Source of the DNA: JAKJGA01 sp029554345
GTDB taxonomy: Bacteria; Spirochaetota; UBA4802; JAFGJZ01
Direction of reading: 5' to 3'
Length of the DNA: 48,404 bases
Assembly: GCA_035395685.1 (NCBI GenBank)
Contig: DAOPBR010000018.1
Location: 1-48,404, forward strand
The notes below the pieces were generated by a model, which made no database searches, was not told the DNA's origin, and worked only from the letters and a program-made list of their open reading frames with translations. Shown here in pieces: positions 8,533-17,528 of this stretch (positions are counted from its first letter, which is position 1; each line of letters begins with the position of its first letter). A program made the position numbers and the translations under genes.

Positions 8533-9845
8533 ATGGAAATAAATCTTCTTATCATTTTTGTTACAGCCGGTTTCTTTCTCGGAATAATATATTTGTTTCA
8601 TTTATTTAGGATGCATGCGATTCCCAAGCGTATTCAAAAAGCTAAAGATCTTCTAAGTGTAAATGATGAAAAGGCCGTTAGTATATTGAATGCTGTGCTT
8701 AATCTTGATAAAACAAATACGGATGCAAACTGGCTTTTATCAAAATACAATTTTGATAAAAAGCACTTTATTCTTGCCTTGATGACTCTTCAGGATATGC
8801 TGAAATATGACAGATATACACCTGAGATAATGGAGCAGGATGTAAGAGAAATGCTGGCGCGCATTTATCTTCTTCTAGGCAATGTTGAAAAAGCTATGGA
8901 ACAGTTCAACACAATGAGCAGAAAGTGGGCGATGCCTTCATCAATTCTTAAGACAGCTATAAAGATGCAGCTTGAATCCGGATATTTTGCCGAAGCTAAG
9001 AAACTATGCAAAGAAGGAAGTGATCTTTATCCTGCCGATGGGGAATTCCCATTTACTCTTGGTGTAATTTCATTCAGGGCAAAAGATTATCCGTCTGCGG
9101 AAAGCCGTTTTCTTGAAGCTGAAAGAAAGAATTATTACTCCGGAGAAATAAATCTTTATCTTGCCAAAATATATTTTGCTTCAGGGCAGTTTGACAGGGC
9201 GCTTGAAAGGGTTGATAATGTACATGACCTCGACGAAGGCGAAACGGAAAAGGAACTTTTGAAAGCAAAGATTAATCTGTCTCTTGGAAATATCCTGCAG
9301 GCGCTTTCCGTATTTGAAGAAGCTGATATGAAAGTTAATGAAGATGACCTGTATTTTTCGGAATTTAATTTCTATTATGCCGAGGCTTTAGAGTCTGCAG
9401 GCAGTATAGAGAGTGCAGTAAAAAGATGGAATTCAGTTAAGGATTCGAGCCCTCATTATAAGGATTCTCAGGATAAACTGTTTTTCTATAAGAATATAGG
9501 TCAGGATAAACTAGTTTCAAAAATTCTTTCAATGCCTTCCAATATGTTTGATTCGCTCTCACAGAGTCTGTTGTCTCATCTCGATTATAACATCAAAAGT
9601 GTTTTGTTTAAAGATGACCGGCTTGTCTGTTATAATTGTTCCAGCAAAAGAGATTCTCATATGTTCGGTGAATATATAGTTTTTTCAACTAGGATTACAT
9701 CGCCGGTGAATGAAGCTGCCATAAATAATTATATTTCACGGGCGAGGTATCATAATATTGATAAAATTGTAATAATTGCACCTATGTTCAGTGATGATTG
9801 TCTTGCTTATGCTTCATCAAAAAATATTATAATTTACGGTTTCGA
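8533..9845 (+). CDS. TPR membrane protein with Mrr-like C-terminal domain, cut by assembly gap
   Basis: The gene is open for 437 codons and then runs into the N gap, so the 3' end is missing. Residues 3-22 form a membrane anchor. Repeated helix pairs from about 35 to 320 are tetratricopeptide-like (for example LARIYLLLGNVEKAMEQFN, and LAKIYFASGQFDRALERVDN). The last 90 visible residues look like a restriction-endonuclease (Mrr) fold: HMFGEYIVFSTRIT, then NNYISRARYHNIDKIVIIA, then AYASSKNIIIYGF. The usual catalytic Asp and Q-x-K are not visible, so nuclease activity is doubtful. It starts 1 nt after the previous gene. The reading frame that continues across the gap is an artefact. Confidence 0.75.
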
Positions 9846-9945
9846 NNNNNNNNNNNNNNNNNNNNNNNNNNNNNNNNNNNNNNNNNNNNNNNNNNNNNNN
9901 NNNNNNNNNNNNNNNNNNNNNNNNNNNNNNNNNNNNNNNNNNNNN
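9846..9945. other. Assembly gap of 100 N
   Basis: Exactly 100 undetermined bases, a common placeholder for a gap of unknown length. The 3' ends of two convergent genes (8533 plus, 10524 minus) fall into it, so real sequence is missing and whole genes could be absent. Confidence 0.99.
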
Positions 9946-10524
9946 TACAAGCAAAACTCCAATCACAATGAAAACGTTTGTCAAAATAGAATAATACTTT
10001 TCGAGAAGAGCTTTTTGTGAATAGAGAAAATATCCAAGTGCTGCAAGAATTGAACTCCAGATTGCAGAACCCAAACAGGTATAGAAAATGAAAGGTTTGA
10101 GCTTCATTCTGGAAAGACCTGCCGGAATGGAAATCAGCTGACGGACTGCGAAAACGAGTCTTCCAATGAACGTGGAAATATTTCCGTATTTGATGAAATA
10201 ATTCTCTGCTTTCTGAATCCCTTCGCGGTTTATCAAAAGAAGATGGGCTATTTTTGTGTCGGCAAGAGAATAAATGATTTTGCGGCCGAGAAAAAGAGCG
10301 AGATAGTAATTGAAAATAGCACCGAGTAGAGAACCGGCAATTCCGCAAAGAGTCACAAGAAAAATATTGAGTTCACCATTCGCTGCTTTCCATGCCGCCG
10401 GGGGAATCACTATTTCTGACGGAAATGGAATGAAAGAAGATTCAATTGTCATCAGCAGTGTGACGGTAAAATAATTAATGTGAGACATATACCAGTCAAT
10501 TACCGGAGCAAAAAAATCAGCCAT
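9946..10524 (-). CDS. DedA-family (VTT-domain) membrane protein, 3' end in gap
   Basis: The 193 visible residues start MADFFAPVIDWY and cover most of a DedA protein. Family marks are the acidic/proline loop ESSFIPFPSEIVIPPA near residues 28-43, the glycine-rich helix GIAGSLLGAIFNYYLALFLGR, and the signature FIGRLVFAVRQLISIPAGLSRM. DedA proteins are inner-membrane transporters or scramblases; several members recycle undecaprenyl phosphate or move phospholipids. The gene begins inside the 3' end of the ATP-grasp/FMN gene (8-nt overlap), so it is translationally coupled to it. The C-terminus is lost in the N gap, so the exact length is unknown. Confidence 0.9.
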
Positions 10525-12787
10525 TTACAACCCTCAGAGTTCTATTTCGTTTCGAGAAAGATTTGTGAAAAATCACATCTTCTGTGATTTTTGAGATGTC
10601 AGAACAACCTGAAAGAATCATCGCAGTGATAAGTTCTTTACGGATATGTTCAAGATAAAAAGAAACTCCTTTATCGTACATCCCGACAGCAGCTATGGCA
10701 ACCGGTCTTCCTATAAGAACAGTTTCTGCACCGAGAGCCAGAGCTTTTATGACATCAACTCCGCTGCGGAATCCTCCGTCAATCATAATCTGAATATGAC
10801 CTTTTACAGCCCTTGCTATATCAGGAAGAATTTCCATCGTTCCGCGCATCTGGTCAAGAACACGTCCGCCGTGATTTGATACGATGATCGCCTTTGCTCC
10901 GGCCTCTACTGCAAACTCGGCATCACGAGGATGCATAATTCCTTTAAGAACGAAAGGAAGATCTGTTGACGAAATAATTTCGCGAAGGGTTTCCAGTCCT
11001 TTTGGTCCGACGGATTGATTTTTCATCTGCATTGTTTTGAAAACGACTGCATCAATATCCATTCCAACTGCTATAGCTCCTGCACTTTCAGCAGCCTTGA
11101 TTCTCTCGATTATTGAATCATTGTCTTTTCTCGGTTTGAAAATCGGAATCGCAAGTCCGCCGGCATTTTCAACGGCATTTAATCCGATTCTGTATTTGTA
11201 CGGAGTAGCACCGTCACCGACAAATCCGATGGTTCCGGCATCTCTGCATCCCTTTACAACAGAACGTGCATAGAGTTCTTCATCAATTGCTCCCGCCATG
11301 TTTGTTACAGTTCCTGTGATAGGCGCTGCCATTACAGGAAAACTGAGTTTATGATCGAGAAAGTATGCTGTAGTATCAGGTTCATCAACATCATGAATGA
11401 CGCGGGTGTTTATCTTATATTCGTTGATTGCTTCTATGTTGCGTTTGAATGAATCTCCGCGTCCTACGGCTCCCATTCCCGGAACACCTGAAGCGCATTT
11501 CGATCCGTCGCATTCCGTGCAGGCATAACAGACTTTATTGAATTTTTCACGGGCTACAGCTCGTATAGTCTCCATGCTTATATTGCTTTCGTCGGATATT
11601 TCTATCTGAATTATTTTTTTAGCTTCTGCGATTATTCTTTCGGCTTCTTCCAGAGTTTTTGCAGTAGCGATAATATGCCCGGCTTTTTCAACATTTGATT
11701 TAGGTTTTGATATTTTATCCCCGAGATTGACGCTTATAAATATTTCGTTGATTCCTTTAACTTGGCGGGCTTCATCGAGACCGATTATTCTATTTACTAT
11801 TCCGGGTTTGGCAATAATAGCTCTTTCTATTGATACAAGATTTTTAGAAGGTTCCAGGTTTGAAGGTTCTTCTCCCAGAGCAATCTCTATTGCGGCTTTC
11901 ATTAGATCTATTCCGCTGGAAAGCGGAAAAGTATATGTTGACATAAATCCGCCGGAAAGTCTTGCCGCAAGTTCGCCGATTTTTACGCCGGTTGAAGTAA
12001 CTTTTATGTCGCCTTTTGCGAATCCATGAGTAATGTTGAGAGCCTTAATTCCGAGTGTCATTACACGTTTTGCTTCCTCAATAATATTTTCAGGAAGAAA
12101 AGACGGCATGGTGTGGCCTTTTTCTATGAAGAACGGCTGGTCTTCGATAATTCTGTCTGCGATTCCAGTAAACGTTATTTTACCTTTATAAATGACGGCA
12201 TCTATTGAAAGTTCCGGACCGTCCATAAATTCTTCTATAATCAATTCTCCCGAAGGAGAGGAATCTTTTGCATTCTGATAAGCTTCGGTAATCATGCCTT
12301 TTTCTTTTATAAGCATTACACCGCGTGCACCCATATTGTCGCATGGTTTAATTACAACAGGAAACTTTAGTTTGTCGCATGCTTTTTTTGCATCTGCGAG
12401 AGACCAGACGGGATAGAATTTCGGAGAGGGAACTTTATGCTCTTTGAAACGGGTTCGCATTTTTACTTTATTCGTCGCAGCTTCAGCGTCTTCAAATTTA
12501 ATTCCGGGAAGATTAAGCGCACTTGCTACAGCTGATACTGTCATAGAGGCATCTGTTCCGACTGTGAGAACTCCGTTTATAGGAGTCAGTTTGTTCTGAC
12601 GTCTAGCTTCCCTTACGGTTCCTTCAAAGTCACGTGTGCTTATAACAAGGGGAATGTCGGCAAACTTCATTCCGACTGCTTCTGGGTTGTAATCGGTTAC
12701 AATTACCTGAAGACCCATTTTTTTTGCAGTCTGAATTGCCGGAAGCTGAAGCAATCCGCCGCCGATTATCATAATTGTTTTTTTCAT
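10517..12787 (-). CDS. ATP-grasp / FMN-dependent alpha-hydroxy-acid dehydrogenase fusion
   Basis: A 756-residue two-domain protein. Residues 1 to about 400 are an ATP-grasp ligase: a Rossmann-like start (MIIGGGLLQLPAIQTAKKMG), the ATP-binding FPVVIKPCDNMGARGV, EEFMDGPELSIDAVI, and the metal-binding end KIGELAARLSGG. Residues about 410-750 are an FMN-dependent barrel of the lactate/glycolate oxidase group: PVMAAPITG, GMDIDAV, VLKGIMHPRDAE, SNHGGRVLD with the catalytic His and Arg, then IDGGFRSGVDVIKALALGA. Between them is a Cys cluster C-x2-C-x2-C-x4-C (about 418-430) that precedes PGMGAVGRG, as in clostridial stand-alone FMN proteins. Substrates are unknown. An AGAGGTG ribosome site precedes the ATG. 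The DedA gene overlaps its 3' end. Confidence 0.88.
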   Translation of the reverse strand: MKKTIMIIGGGLLQLPAIQTAKKMGLQVIVTDYNPEAVGMKFADIPLVISTRDFEGTVREARRQNKLTPINGVLTVGTDASMTVSAVASALNLPGIKFEDAEAATNKVKMRTRFKEHKVPSPKFYPVWSLADAKKACDKLKFPVVIKPCDNMGARGVMLIKEKGMITEAYQNAKDSSPSGELIIEEFMDGPELSIDAVIYKGKITFTGIADRIIEDQPFFIEKGHTMPSFLPENIIEEAKRVMTLGIKALNITHGFAKGDIKVTSTGVKIGELAARLSGGFMSTYTFPLSSGIDLMKAAIEIALGEEPSNLEPSKNLVSIERAIIAKPGIVNRIIGLDEARQVKGINEIFISVNLGDKISKPKSNVEKAGHIIATAKTLEEAERIIAEAKKIIQIEISDESNISMETIRAVAREKFNKVCYACTECDGSKCASGVPGMGAVGRGDSFKRNIEAINEYKINTRVIHDVDEPDTTAYFLDHKLSFPVMAAPITGTVTNMAGAIDEELYARSVVKGCRDAGTIGFVGDGATPYKYRIGLNAVENAGGLAIPIFKPRKDNDSIIERIKAAESAGAIAVGMDIDAVVFKTMQMKNQSVGPKGLETLREIISSTDLPFVLKGIMHPRDAEFAVEAGAKAIIVSNHGGRVLDQMRGTMEILPDIARAVKGHIQIMIDGGFRSGVDVIKALALGAETVLIGRPVAIAAVGMYDKGVSFYLEHIRKELITAMILSGCSDISKITEDVIFHKSFSKRNRTLRVVNG

Positions 12788-12891
12788 TATGCCGTCACCT
12801 CTTATCAGAAAATAAAGAGAACAGAAAACCGGAGTATTTTCGAATTATGTCTCATACCGTTTTTAAACAGTCAAGAACAAAAGAAAACAGC

Positions 12892-12940
12892 CGGCCGCTT
12901 TCCGTTTTACGCCAACTGAAAAACGAAAACCGGTCGGCCG
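12892..12940 (-). terminator. Imperfect hairpin, possible terminator after metY
   Basis: CGGCC at 12892-12896 faces GGCCG at 12936-12940, with further interrupted pairing inside (CGTTTT against AAAACG). On the minus strand it is followed by a T-rich stretch. The rest of 12788-13007 has no recognisable gene. Confidence 0.4.
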
Positions 12941-13007
12941 AAAAAGAAAGTGTCCCGTAGGATTATCGGAATAATAAAAAAAAAGATTAGCGCTTTATCA
13001 AAAGGAA

Positions 13008-14270
13008 TCAGCTCATAGCTTCTTCTATAGCCGAAAACAAATCGTCTTTATTTTCAAGGCCTACCGACAGACGGATGAAGTCGTTGCCGATTCCTGCGTT
13101 TATTCTATCCTGTTCAGGCATGTTTCGGTGAGTTGTGCTTGCAGGATGAATCATAAGTGTTTTCGCATCGCCGATATTGGTACAGTGGGAAATGAGTTTG
13201 ATGTTATCTATCATTTTTCTGCAAGCTTCATAGCCTCCTTTGAGACCAAAACCTAACATTCCGCCGAAGTAATTCCTGAAGTATTTCTTTGCATTGAGAT
13301 GTGAATGATGATCTCCAAATCCAGGATAATTGACCCATGCAACTCTGGGATGAGAAATAAGCTTTTTTGCAAGATATTCCGCATTTTCGCAGTGACGCGG
13401 ATAACGTACATGGAGAGACTCCATGCCATGAAGAAGCAGCCATGCGTGAAGAGGAGCCATGCATCCTCCGGTATTCATGAGAGTTTTTCCTCTCATTCGC
13501 ATGATGAAGGCAAGCTGACCGTATTTATCCACAAAGCTTTTTCCGCCAGGTGCTGCTTCAAACATCATAGGATAACGTTTTTCATCCCAATCGAATTTTC
13601 CGCTGTCTACTACCGCGCCGCCGATAATTGAGCCGTGTCCTTCCATATATTTTGTGCACGAGTGAATTACAAAATCGGCTCCGTATGAAATAGGATTGGT
13701 TATAAAAGGTGTAGCGATTGTATTATCAACTGCTAGCGGCAGTTTTGAGTTGGCGCAAATTTCTGCAATAGATTGGTAATCGGGAACGACTAGTGAAGGA
13801 TTTGCAAGGTTTTCTACGAATACAAGTTTTGTTGAATCAGTAATTGCATTTTTTAAAGAAGCTCCGTTAAGAGGGTCGAAGAAATAAGTATTAATTCCAA
13901 GAGAAGGAAGAGTGTCCGTAAAAAGACCCATTGATCCGCCGTAAAGGCAGTTTGCCGCGGCTATTGAATCACCTGACTTTAAAAAATTCAGTATAAAAGA
14001 AGAAACAGCAGCCATTCCGGAAGAAAAAGCAACTGCTCCGACACCTCCTTCGGCAGCAGCTAATCGATCCTCTGCTATTTTAACGGTCGGATTATCTATC
14101 CTTTGATAAATGTGACCTGGTGCATCCATTGCAAAAAGTTCTGCTGCATGATCAGCGGAGTCATAACAGAAAGCAGACGTTTGATAAATTGGAACCATTC
14201 TGCTCCTATTGTGTTCATCAGGATTATATCCGCCGTGAACAAGAACTGTTTCAATAGATTTGTTTTTCAT
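13008..14270 (-). CDS. metY: O-acetylhomoserine sulfhydrylase (MetY-type PLP enzyme)
   Basis: A 420-residue PLP enzyme of the Cys/Met metabolism family. It probably joins O-acetylhomoserine with sulfide or methanethiol to give homocysteine or methionine. The N-terminus has VPIYQTSAFCYDSADHAAELF and YQRIDNPTV, the phosphate-binding SSGMAA, and the PLP lysine in SCTKYMEGHGSIIGG, whose long GHGSIIGG form is typical of MetY. The C-terminus has HPASTTHRNMPEQDRINAGI and FIRLSVGLEN. An upstream in-frame start at 14321 lacks a ribosome site; GGAGA precedes the ATG at 14270. With metE in the window it fits a direct-sulfhydrylation route. A methionine gamma-lyase role cannot be excluded from sequence alone. 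Confidence 0.88.
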   Translation of the reverse strand: MKNKSIETVLVHGGYNPDEHNRSRMVPIYQTSAFCYDSADHAAELFAMDAPGHIYQRIDNPTVKIAEDRLAAAEGGVGAVAFSSGMAAVSSFILNFLKSGDSIAAANCLYGGSMGLFTDTLPSLGINTYFFDPLNGASLKNAITDSTKLVFVENLANPSLVVPDYQSIAEICANSKLPLAVDNTIATPFITNPISYGADFVIHSCTKYMEGHGSIIGGAVVDSGKFDWDEKRYPMMFEAAPGGKSFVDKYGQLAFIMRMRGKTLMNTGGCMAPLHAWLLLHGMESLHVRYPRHCENAEYLAKKLISHPRVAWVNYPGFGDHHSHLNAKKYFRNYFGGMLGFGLKGGYEACRKMIDNIKLISHCTNIGDAKTLMIHPASTTHRNMPEQDRINAGIGNDFIRLSVGLENKDDLFSAIEEAMS

Positions 14271-14383
14271 AATATCTCCGGAAATTATTAACATTATTTT
14301 ATGCGTATATAATAACGACAAATATTTTTTAAATCGGCAACCTTAATTTTTGTCAGCATGTCTGTTTTAATGGAAGTAATATA

Positions 14384-14998
14384 ATGAAAAAATCAGAAAC
14401 TGTATCTTTTGCAACTCATTTCGGTGCCGCGCTATTAAGTTTTGCCGGAACGATAATTCTTGCAGCTTATTCAAAAACACCTGAACTTAAGGCTGTATCT
14501 CTCATTTACGGATTTGCCATAACTTTTCTTTTCACTTCGAGCGCTGTTTATCACGCGACTAAGAAAAGCGAGAATTCTGTTTCAATTTTCCGCAAACTTG
14601 ATCATTTCGCGATTTTTGTCATGATTGCGGGTTCATACACTCCCATCTGCTATTTATTCCTGGACGGCGCATGGATGATTTCAATTCTTTCTGTTCAGTG
14701 GTCGCTTGTTATCGCCGGTGGCATTATTAAGTTTTTTGTTACGGGAAAATCGCGGATACTAAGTACATCAATATATCTGATTATGGGATGGATTCTTCTT
14801 ATTCCCCTGAAAAAGCTTCTTTCCACAATTCCTTCCTCGCAGCTTCTCTTTCTACTGGGCGAGGGTGTTGCATTTACAACAGGAGCAGTATTTTATATGA
14901 TCAAAAAACCCGTTAGAGTTTTTCACGAAATATTTCACGTTTTTTGCATCATCGGGGCGGCTCTTCACTATACAGCCGTTTTTCTTTCAATTGTGTGA
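14384..14998 (+). CDS. Hemolysin III / PAQR-family membrane protein
   Basis: A 204-residue protein with seven hydrophobic segments. It has the family's metal-binding positions: SSAVYHATKK after the second segment, FRKLDHFAIFVMIAGSYTP in the third, and FHEIFHVFCIIGAALHY in the last. The histidines and the aspartate form the zinc site known from PAQR receptors. Bacterial members are called hemolysin III or YqfA; their biochemical role is not settled. A GGAAG ribosome site lies 7 nt before the ATG. It is divergent from metY. Confidence 0.92.
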   Translation: MKKSETVSFATHFGAALLSFAGTIILAAYSKTPELKAVSLIYGFAITFLFTSSAVYHATKKSENSVSIFRKLDHFAIFVMIAGSYTPICYLFLDGAWMISILSVQWSLVIAGGIIKFFVTGKSRILSTSIYLIMGWILLIPLKKLLSTIPSSQLLFLLGEGVAFTTGAVFYMIKKPVRVFHEIFHVFCIIGAALHYTAVFLSIV

Positions 14999-15042
14999 GA
15001 ATAAATCCCTAAATTAATATATTAAATTGGGTTTCATAATTC

Positions 15043-15070
15043 TTGACTTCTTAATTTAAACGGTTATACT
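15043..15070 (+). promoter_or_regulatory. Sigma-70-type promoter of the exported protein at 15093
   Basis: TTGACT at 15043-15048 and TATACT at 15065-15070 with a 16-nt spacer. Transcription should start near 15077, giving a leader of about 15 nt with AGAGG in front of the start codon. Confidence 0.7.
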
Positions 15071-15092
15071 GCTTAAAAAAGAGAGGTTGGTT

Positions 15093-15773
15093 TTGAAGTA
15101 TTTAAAAATATTGGTTTTAGTATTTGCTTCAATGTTTGCCGTAACATCTTCAGTTGATGCCGGCATGATCAAAAGTTTGAAGAAAAAAGTTGCTGATGTC
15201 AAAGGAGATAAAAAGAAAGATTCCAAGGAAGATAAAGCAAAAAATAAAAGCGCAGTGCCTGCGAAAAAACCGCAAAGCAAATACGATTATGAGACAAATG
15301 AATCTGGAGACAGAGAAACAGATATTAAGCAAATTCTTCCTCCTAAAAGCGAGTATACCCATTGGATCACAAGCGGTGTATTCGGACCGGTAGACGGATC
15401 AATAGGATCAATTTTGATTGTTCCTTATATTGTGAACAATGACGGAAAGGTTCAAATCATGCTTCTTATGCCAAAAGATTCGGATCATAAATATGTTAAA
15501 ATGATGCTTGGAACGGTGAGTTTCGGTAAAAATACAGCACAGGAAGTTTTATCTGTATTTTTCGATCAGGCGGATAAGGATAAAGAACGCGAGCTTTTTA
15601 TTCTTTGTTCTTATCAGAATGGAAATGATTATTTTGTTGAGACTGCAGTTTACAATTGGACTAAAAATAAATTTGTAAGAGAACCCAAACTGGAACAAAA
15701 AATAAAAAATCTATCTCCTGCTATTAATGTCCGCAGGGCACTAAGAGCCATGGAAAAAAATTCTAAGGGATAA
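15093..15773 (+). CDS. Exported protein with Lys-rich linker, function unknown
   Basis: A 226-residue protein with a cleavable signal peptide: a hydrophobic core after MKYLKI and a likely cut after SVDA near residue 24. A highly charged Lys/Asp linker follows (about 30-60). A globular domain of alternating strands fills the rest (GSIGSILIVPYIVNNDGK, VQIMLLMPKD, ELFILCSYQNGNDYFVE). I do not recognise the family. The TTG at 15093 is preferred over the in-frame TTG at 15087, because the AGAGG at 15082-15086 is then 6 nt away. It has its own promoter and terminator, so it is a single-gene unit. Confidence 0.7.
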   Translation: MKYLKILVLVFASMFAVTSSVDAGMIKSLKKKVADVKGDKKKDSKEDKAKNKSAVPAKKPQSKYDYETNESGDRETDIKQILPPKSEYTHWITSGVFGPVDGSIGSILIVPYIVNNDGKVQIMLLMPKDSDHKYVKMMLGTVSFGKNTAQEVLSVFFDQADKDKERELFILCSYQNGNDYFVETAVYNWTKNKFVREPKLEQKIKNLSPAINVRRALRAMEKNSKG

Positions 15774-15802
15774 TTTCTATATTATTGATTAAGTATGGTC
15801 AG

Positions 15803-15834
15803 CCCCGGCAAGAGAAATTCGGCCGGGGTTTTTT
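15803..15834 (+). terminator. Rho-independent terminator
   Basis: CCCCGGC (15803-15809) pairs with GCCGGGG (15822-15828) and is followed by six T. Confidence 0.9.
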
Positions 15835-15925
15835 ATGTAAGAAATAATGCTCGGGAAAAGGTAATAAATACTATTGCTGATAAATCACTTTTAATATATA
15901 TTATGAAGAGGCTCTGAAATATTAT

Positions 15926-17014
15926 ATGATTAAAAATAAATTAATTCTATTTTCTGCATTGGCATTATCCGTTTGCGGCAGTGATAAAAGTTCTGATATG
16001 ACAAAGGAAGAAATATGGACAAATATAAAGGAAAATGCCGCAGTTGTCAATGAGCTTCCTTCTGAGTTTTATTCGCCTTTCATGCAAAATCTATCAACCA
16101 TGGGATGGGAAGATGGGATACATATCAGCCGGGACGGTCTTGATTTGTATTGCGTTTATGTTCCGGGAGATATGCTTTCTTTTAGTTTAGCAGGACTCGA
16201 TCCTGATCAGTTCGGTCCTTATTTGCGCGGTCCTTTGTACGGAATGGATCTTGTTTCAAATCCGGCAGGAAGAACCTCTTGGATACATGGAGATGTTTTA
16301 TATTCGCATAGAAACTCTTTGTCGGAAAGATTTTCTAACTGGACGAATTCCGGAGTTTCTAAATCTGTTTTTAGCGAAGGAGCTCCGTTTTCTTATAGAA
16401 AAAGCGGAGCAGTTCTTGAAAAGTTTGTTTTTACCTCAAACAACAAACCTACGACATATGATCTTGATATTTGGAGTGTTGATAATACAGGCTTGAATCC
16501 ATCCGGTTCAGGAGCGCCCCTTGCGAATTTTCCTCACTCAGATTATACCGAGGATAATCCGGATATGGAGAATGTCGGAAGTAATACTATTGTTTTGATG
16601 TTTGACAGCAACGATTATCCAGGCGGTCTGGGAAGTCATGATATATACTATTCAATCAGCAATGATAACGGAGCCAGCTGGTCTGCTGTTGATAACCTGA
16701 GTACGGTAAATACTGCTTCGCAGGAGCATCAGCCTCATTTGTACAGAGATAGTAGTGGAGACTACTTCTTGTATTTCTCCGCAACAAACATTGATGGAAA
16801 ACTTGCAGTGTTCAGGGTTAAACAGCAGAATCCCGGTGATTGGAACAGCTGGGGTAGCCGTCAGCTTGTTGTCTCTGCGGGAAACACGGCAGGAGTAGGA
16901 GAACCTACACTAACGGATAATGGAGATCTTTCCTTTGTTGTTGTTTATGAAAACAGTGACGGAGGAAATTCCGACCGTTACGATGCAGATCCGTGGTATA
17001 TGCCTAAACGATAA
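15926..17014 (+). CDS. Exported beta-propeller-like protein with Asp-box motif
   Basis: A 362-residue protein with a signal sequence and a possible relaxed lipobox (ALSVCGS, Cys at residue 17). The Val before the Cys is unusual, although spirochaetes tolerate variation there. The body has repeated blade-like elements: DGIHISRDGLDLYCVYV near the start, SNDNGASWSAVDNL with an Asp-box (S-x-D-x-G-x-x-W) near residue 245, and PTLTDNGDLSFVVVYEN near the end. TolB/PD40 and sialidase-type propellers have this look. No glycosidase catalytic residues can be assigned. It is probably a surface or periplasmic protein of unknown ligand. Confidence 0.7.
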   Translation: MIKNKLILFSALALSVCGSDKSSDMTKEEIWTNIKENAAVVNELPSEFYSPFMQNLSTMGWEDGIHISRDGLDLYCVYVPGDMLSFSLAGLDPDQFGPYLRGPLYGMDLVSNPAGRTSWIHGDVLYSHRNSLSERFSNWTNSGVSKSVFSEGAPFSYRKSGAVLEKFVFTSNNKPTTYDLDIWSVDNTGLNPSGSGAPLANFPHSDYTEDNPDMENVGSNTIVLMFDSNDYPGGLGSHDIYYSISNDNGASWSAVDNLSTVNTASQEHQPHLYRDSSGDYFLYFSATNIDGKLAVFRVKQQNPGDWNSWGSRQLVVSAGNTAGVGEPTLTDNGDLSFVVVYENSDGGNSDRYDADPWYMPKR

Positions 17015-17146
17015 TTTGTAAAAGAAACAACTGACAAGTTAGAGGTATTCATATGCTAAACTATATGTTGTAATCAAGACATAATTAATAGCTTGAATTT
17101 TTTTACTTTTTATGTTAGCGTTACCATGTTTCAAACGGAGTTGATA

Positions 17147-17527
17147 ATGATTTTGTCTGCTGAACTGATTTCTACCTCAAATGATGTAGAGGCCGATGCA
17201 GTCGGTTCTATTTTTATTTTTGAAGCGGATTTTTTCCGTTCGATGCATTTGTGTGATTCTTTCTGGGGAATCTTCCGAACAATGGTAAAGGGCGGAGCCA
17301 GAAAGATAATTATAGATATGAAAAATCTTGATTTTGTAGACAGCATTGGAATTTCAGTTTTAATAAATGCTTCAAAACTTATAAAATCCGTCAAAGGCGC
17401 CCTCGTTATAACTAATATTTCGGAAAATGTTGAAGTGATGCTTAAGCCGCTTGATATTTCACGGTTCTTTTTCGTTATGGATAATAATTCAGAGGCTCGT
17501 ACCTTTCTGACCGGAGGAAAATTTTAA
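17147..17527 (+). CDS. STAS-domain protein (anti-sigma factor antagonist type)
   Basis: A 126-residue protein that is essentially one STAS domain. The phosphorylatable-serine motif is kept: MKNLDFVDSIGISVLINA, where D-S-x-G matches the SpoIIAA/RsbV site. VKGALVITNIS and MLKPLDISRFF follow as later strand and helix. Such proteins bind or release an anti-sigma kinase depending on serine phosphorylation. The open frame extends upstream to 17093, but CGGAG at 17136-17140 stands before the ATG at 17147. A second STAS gene starts 2 nt after its stop, and no partner kinase is nearby. Confidence 0.85.
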   Translation: MILSAELISTSNDVEADAVGSIFIFEADFFRSMHLCDSFWGIFRTMVKGGARKIIIDMKNLDFVDSIGISVLINASKLIKSVKGALVITNISENVEVMLKPLDISRFFFVMDNNSEARTFLTGGKF

Positions 17528-17528
17528 A

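Noticed and set aside
9817..10020. Reading frames that continue across the N run on both strands
   Set aside because: The N bases do not carry sequence. The plus-strand continuation is antisense to the DedA gene, and the minus-strand continuation lies antisense to the TPR gene.
12775..12960. Plus-strand frame upstream of the ATP-grasp gene
   Set aside because: It overlaps the start of the minus-strand gene and an imperfect hairpin, and its product has no sensible motif.
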